From positions 1 through 13,099 of the forward strand of contig JAEPMM010000044.1 in assembly GCA_017643965.1 (NCBI GenBank): a stretch of 13,099 nt of DNA. The letters run 5' to 3'. Source of the stretch: Marinobacter sp. Its GTDB lineage: Bacteria; Pseudomonadota; Gammaproteobacteria; Pseudomonadales; Oleiphilaceae. Numbering within the stretch: the stretch's first letter is position 1; each line of letters begins with the position of its first letter. The notes under the pieces were generated by a model. The model saw only the letters and a program-made list of their open reading frames with translations, was not told where the DNA came from and searched no databases. Below are positions 11,719 to 13,099 of this stretch, piece after piece. Both the position numbers and the translations under genes were made by a program.

Positions 11719-13099
11719 TCCTCAAGCTCCTGCGGCGGGCAATGATACTCTTCCACCACCGTACCCTCGTCAACGCTCTCCAGGTGCACGTCGAATCCCC
11801 ACAGCCGGTGGGCGTGGCGTAGCACTTCCTCGGTTTCCTGGCCCAGCGGTACCCGGTCCACCGGAATGTGCCGCAGGGTCAGTGAGCGATCGCCCCGCAC
11901 GTCCACGTTCCATACCTGGATGTTGGGTTCCCGGTAGCTGAGGTTATACTGGCGCGCCAGCTTCTCCCGCAGCACCCGATAGCCGGGATCGTCATGGATC
12001 GCGGTGATGCGATAGACGTCTTCCTGATCGTCGTTCTGGATTGAGAACAGTTTCAGGTCCCGCATAACCTTGGGAGACAGGAACTGCTGGATAAAGGACT
12101 CATCCTTGAAGTTCTTCATGGCGAAATGCAGGGATTCCACCCAGTCGGTGCCGGCGATATCCGGGAACCAGTGGCGGTCTTCCTCGGTGGGGTTCTCGCA
12201 GATCCGCCGCAAGTCGGTGAAAATGGAGAAACCCAGAGTGTAGGGGTTGATGCCGGAATACCAGGGGCTGTCGAACGGCGGCTGGTACACCACGGCGGTG
12301 TGGCTCTGCAGGAACTCCAGCATAAATCCGTCGTTGACCAGACCCTTCTCGTACATGCGGTGAATCAGGGTGTAGTGCCAGAAGGTGGCCCAGCCCTCGT
12401 TCATCACCTGAGTCTGGCGCTGGGGATAAAAGTACTGGCCCAGCTTACGCACGATGCGGATGATTTCCCGTTGCCAGGTCTCCAGCAGCGGCGCGTTCTT
12501 CTCGATGAAATACAACAGATTTTCCTGAGGCTCCTCCGGAAAGCGCTTCTTGCGGCGGATCGGATCGTCGTCCTCGCCCATTTTCGGGATGGTTCGCCAC
12601 AGATCGTTCAGCCGGCGTTGCTGGTACTCTTCCCGTTCCTTCTGCCGTCGTAACTCTTCCGATGCCGAGATCGGCGCCGGGCGCTTGTAGCGGTCCACGC
12701 CATAGTTCATCAGGGCGTGGCAGGAGTCGAGAATCTGCTCCACCGCATCCACCCCGTGGCGCTCCTCGCACTCCGCCACGTAATGACGGGCAAACACCAG
12801 GTAGTCGATGATGGCGCTGGCGTCGGTCCAGGTGCGGAACAGGTAGTTGTTCTTGAAAAAGGAGTTGTGGCCATAGGAGGCGTGGGCAATCACCAGCGCC
12901 TGCATGGGCAGGGTGTTCTCCTCCATCAGGTAGGCGATACAGGGATTGGAGTTGATCACAATCTCGTAGGCCAGGCCCATCTGGCCGCGCTGATAGCCTT
13001 TGGAGGTGCTGAGAAACTGCTTGCCAAACGACCAGTGGTTATAGCCTACCGGCATGCCGACGGAGCTGTAGGCGTCCATCATCTGCTCGGCACTGATCA
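11712..13099 (-). CDS. SpoVR/YcgB family protein, N-terminus beyond the window
   Basis: 461 codons are visible on the minus strand; the frame runs open through the window edge (ISAEQ precedes the first in-frame Met at 13082), so that Met is not the start. E. coli YcgB has about 510 residues, so roughly 45-50 are missing. Clear family blocks, numbered from the Met at 13082, are YSSVGMPVGYNHWSFGK (5-21), HASYGHNSFFKNNYLFRTWTDA (67-88), CHALMNYGVDRYKRP (121-135), MNEGWATFWHYTLIHRMYEKG (227-247) and DSPWYSGINPYTLGF further on. The gene is named for a Bacillus spore-cortex role; in proteobacteria it normally follows the yeaG kinase and yeaH genes and belongs to a stress/stationary-phase set, with no proven biochemical activity. 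The NEGWATFWH motif resembles a metallopeptidase helix but is not proof of one. Confidence 0.95.
   Translation of the reverse strand, partial: ISAEQMMDAYSSVGMPVGYNHWSFGKQFLSTSKGYQRGQMGLAYEIVINSNPCIAYLMEENTLPMQALVIAHASYGHNSFFKNNYLFRTWTDASAIIDYLVFARHYVAECEERHGVDAVEQILDSCHALMNYGVDRYKRPAPISASEELRRQKEREEYQQRRLNDLWRTIPKMGEDDDPIRRKKRFPEEPQENLLYFIEKNAPLLETWQREIIRIVRKLGQYFYPQRQTQVMNEGWATFWHYTLIHRMYEKGLVNDGFMLEFLQSHTAVVYQPPFDSPWYSGINPYTLGFSIFTDLRRICENPTEEDRHWFPDIAGTDWVESLHFAMKNFKDESFIQQFLSPKVMRDLKLFSIQNDDQEDVYRITAIHDDPGYRVLREKLARQYNLSYREPNIQVWNVDVRGDRSLTLRHIPVDRVPLGQETEEVLRHAHRLWGFDVHLESVDEGTVVEEYHCPPQELEEE

Noticed and set aside
1..13099. Mobile element, CRISPR, tRNA/rRNA or phage genes
   Set aside because: No transposase or integrase, long terminal repeats, spaced direct repeats or RNA-gene sequence was seen; composition appears even across the window.

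Overview
The window reads as a high-GC chromosome segment of a marine gammaproteobacterium, most likely Marinobacter or a close relative. The strongest taxonomic pointer is a wax ester synthase/diacylglycerol acyltransferase (2434-3903, minus strand) that closely resembles the second wax synthase of Marinobacter hydrocarbonoclasticus as I remember it. The TRAP, LrgAB and SpoVR genes fit that assignment. I see no mobile element, CRISPR array, tRNA or rRNA.

Layout. (1) 1-1598, minus strand: a tight operon of class II aldolase/adducin-like protein, HD-domain protein with a diiron-oxygenase ligand pattern, and the start of a GntP-family permease. A Crp/Fnr-type regulator (1717-2409, plus) diverges from it across a 118-base gap that holds an AATTG-N5-CAATT inverted repeat. 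Together these look like a regulated catabolic locus for an unidentified hydroxy-acid-like compound. (2) 2434-3903: the wax synthase, convergent with the regulator across a shared GC hairpin. (3) 4175-5074, plus: a BASS-family (bile acid:Na+ symporter) permease starting at GTG. (4) 5171-11708, plus: a compact run of AdeT-like TRAP solute-binding protein, a large fused TRAP permease, CidA/LrgA, LrgB and a TonB-dependent receptor of YncD/PqqU type. Most junctions in this run are 1-3 bases or overlaps. It would supply an outer-membrane receptor, a periplasmic binding protein and inner-membrane permeases from one transcript. (5) 11712-13099, minus: SpoVR/YcgB, cut by the window edge, tail to tail with the receptor and sharing an 11-bp hairpin that covers both stop codons.

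The most interesting points are the uncharacterised aldolase/HD-oxygenase/GntP locus with its atypical regulator, the receptor-TRAP-LrgAB transport operon, and perfect AAYAAYAA motifs (the Hfq/Crc translational-repression signature known from Pseudomonas) at the translation starts of three separate transport genes in an otherwise GC-rich sequence.
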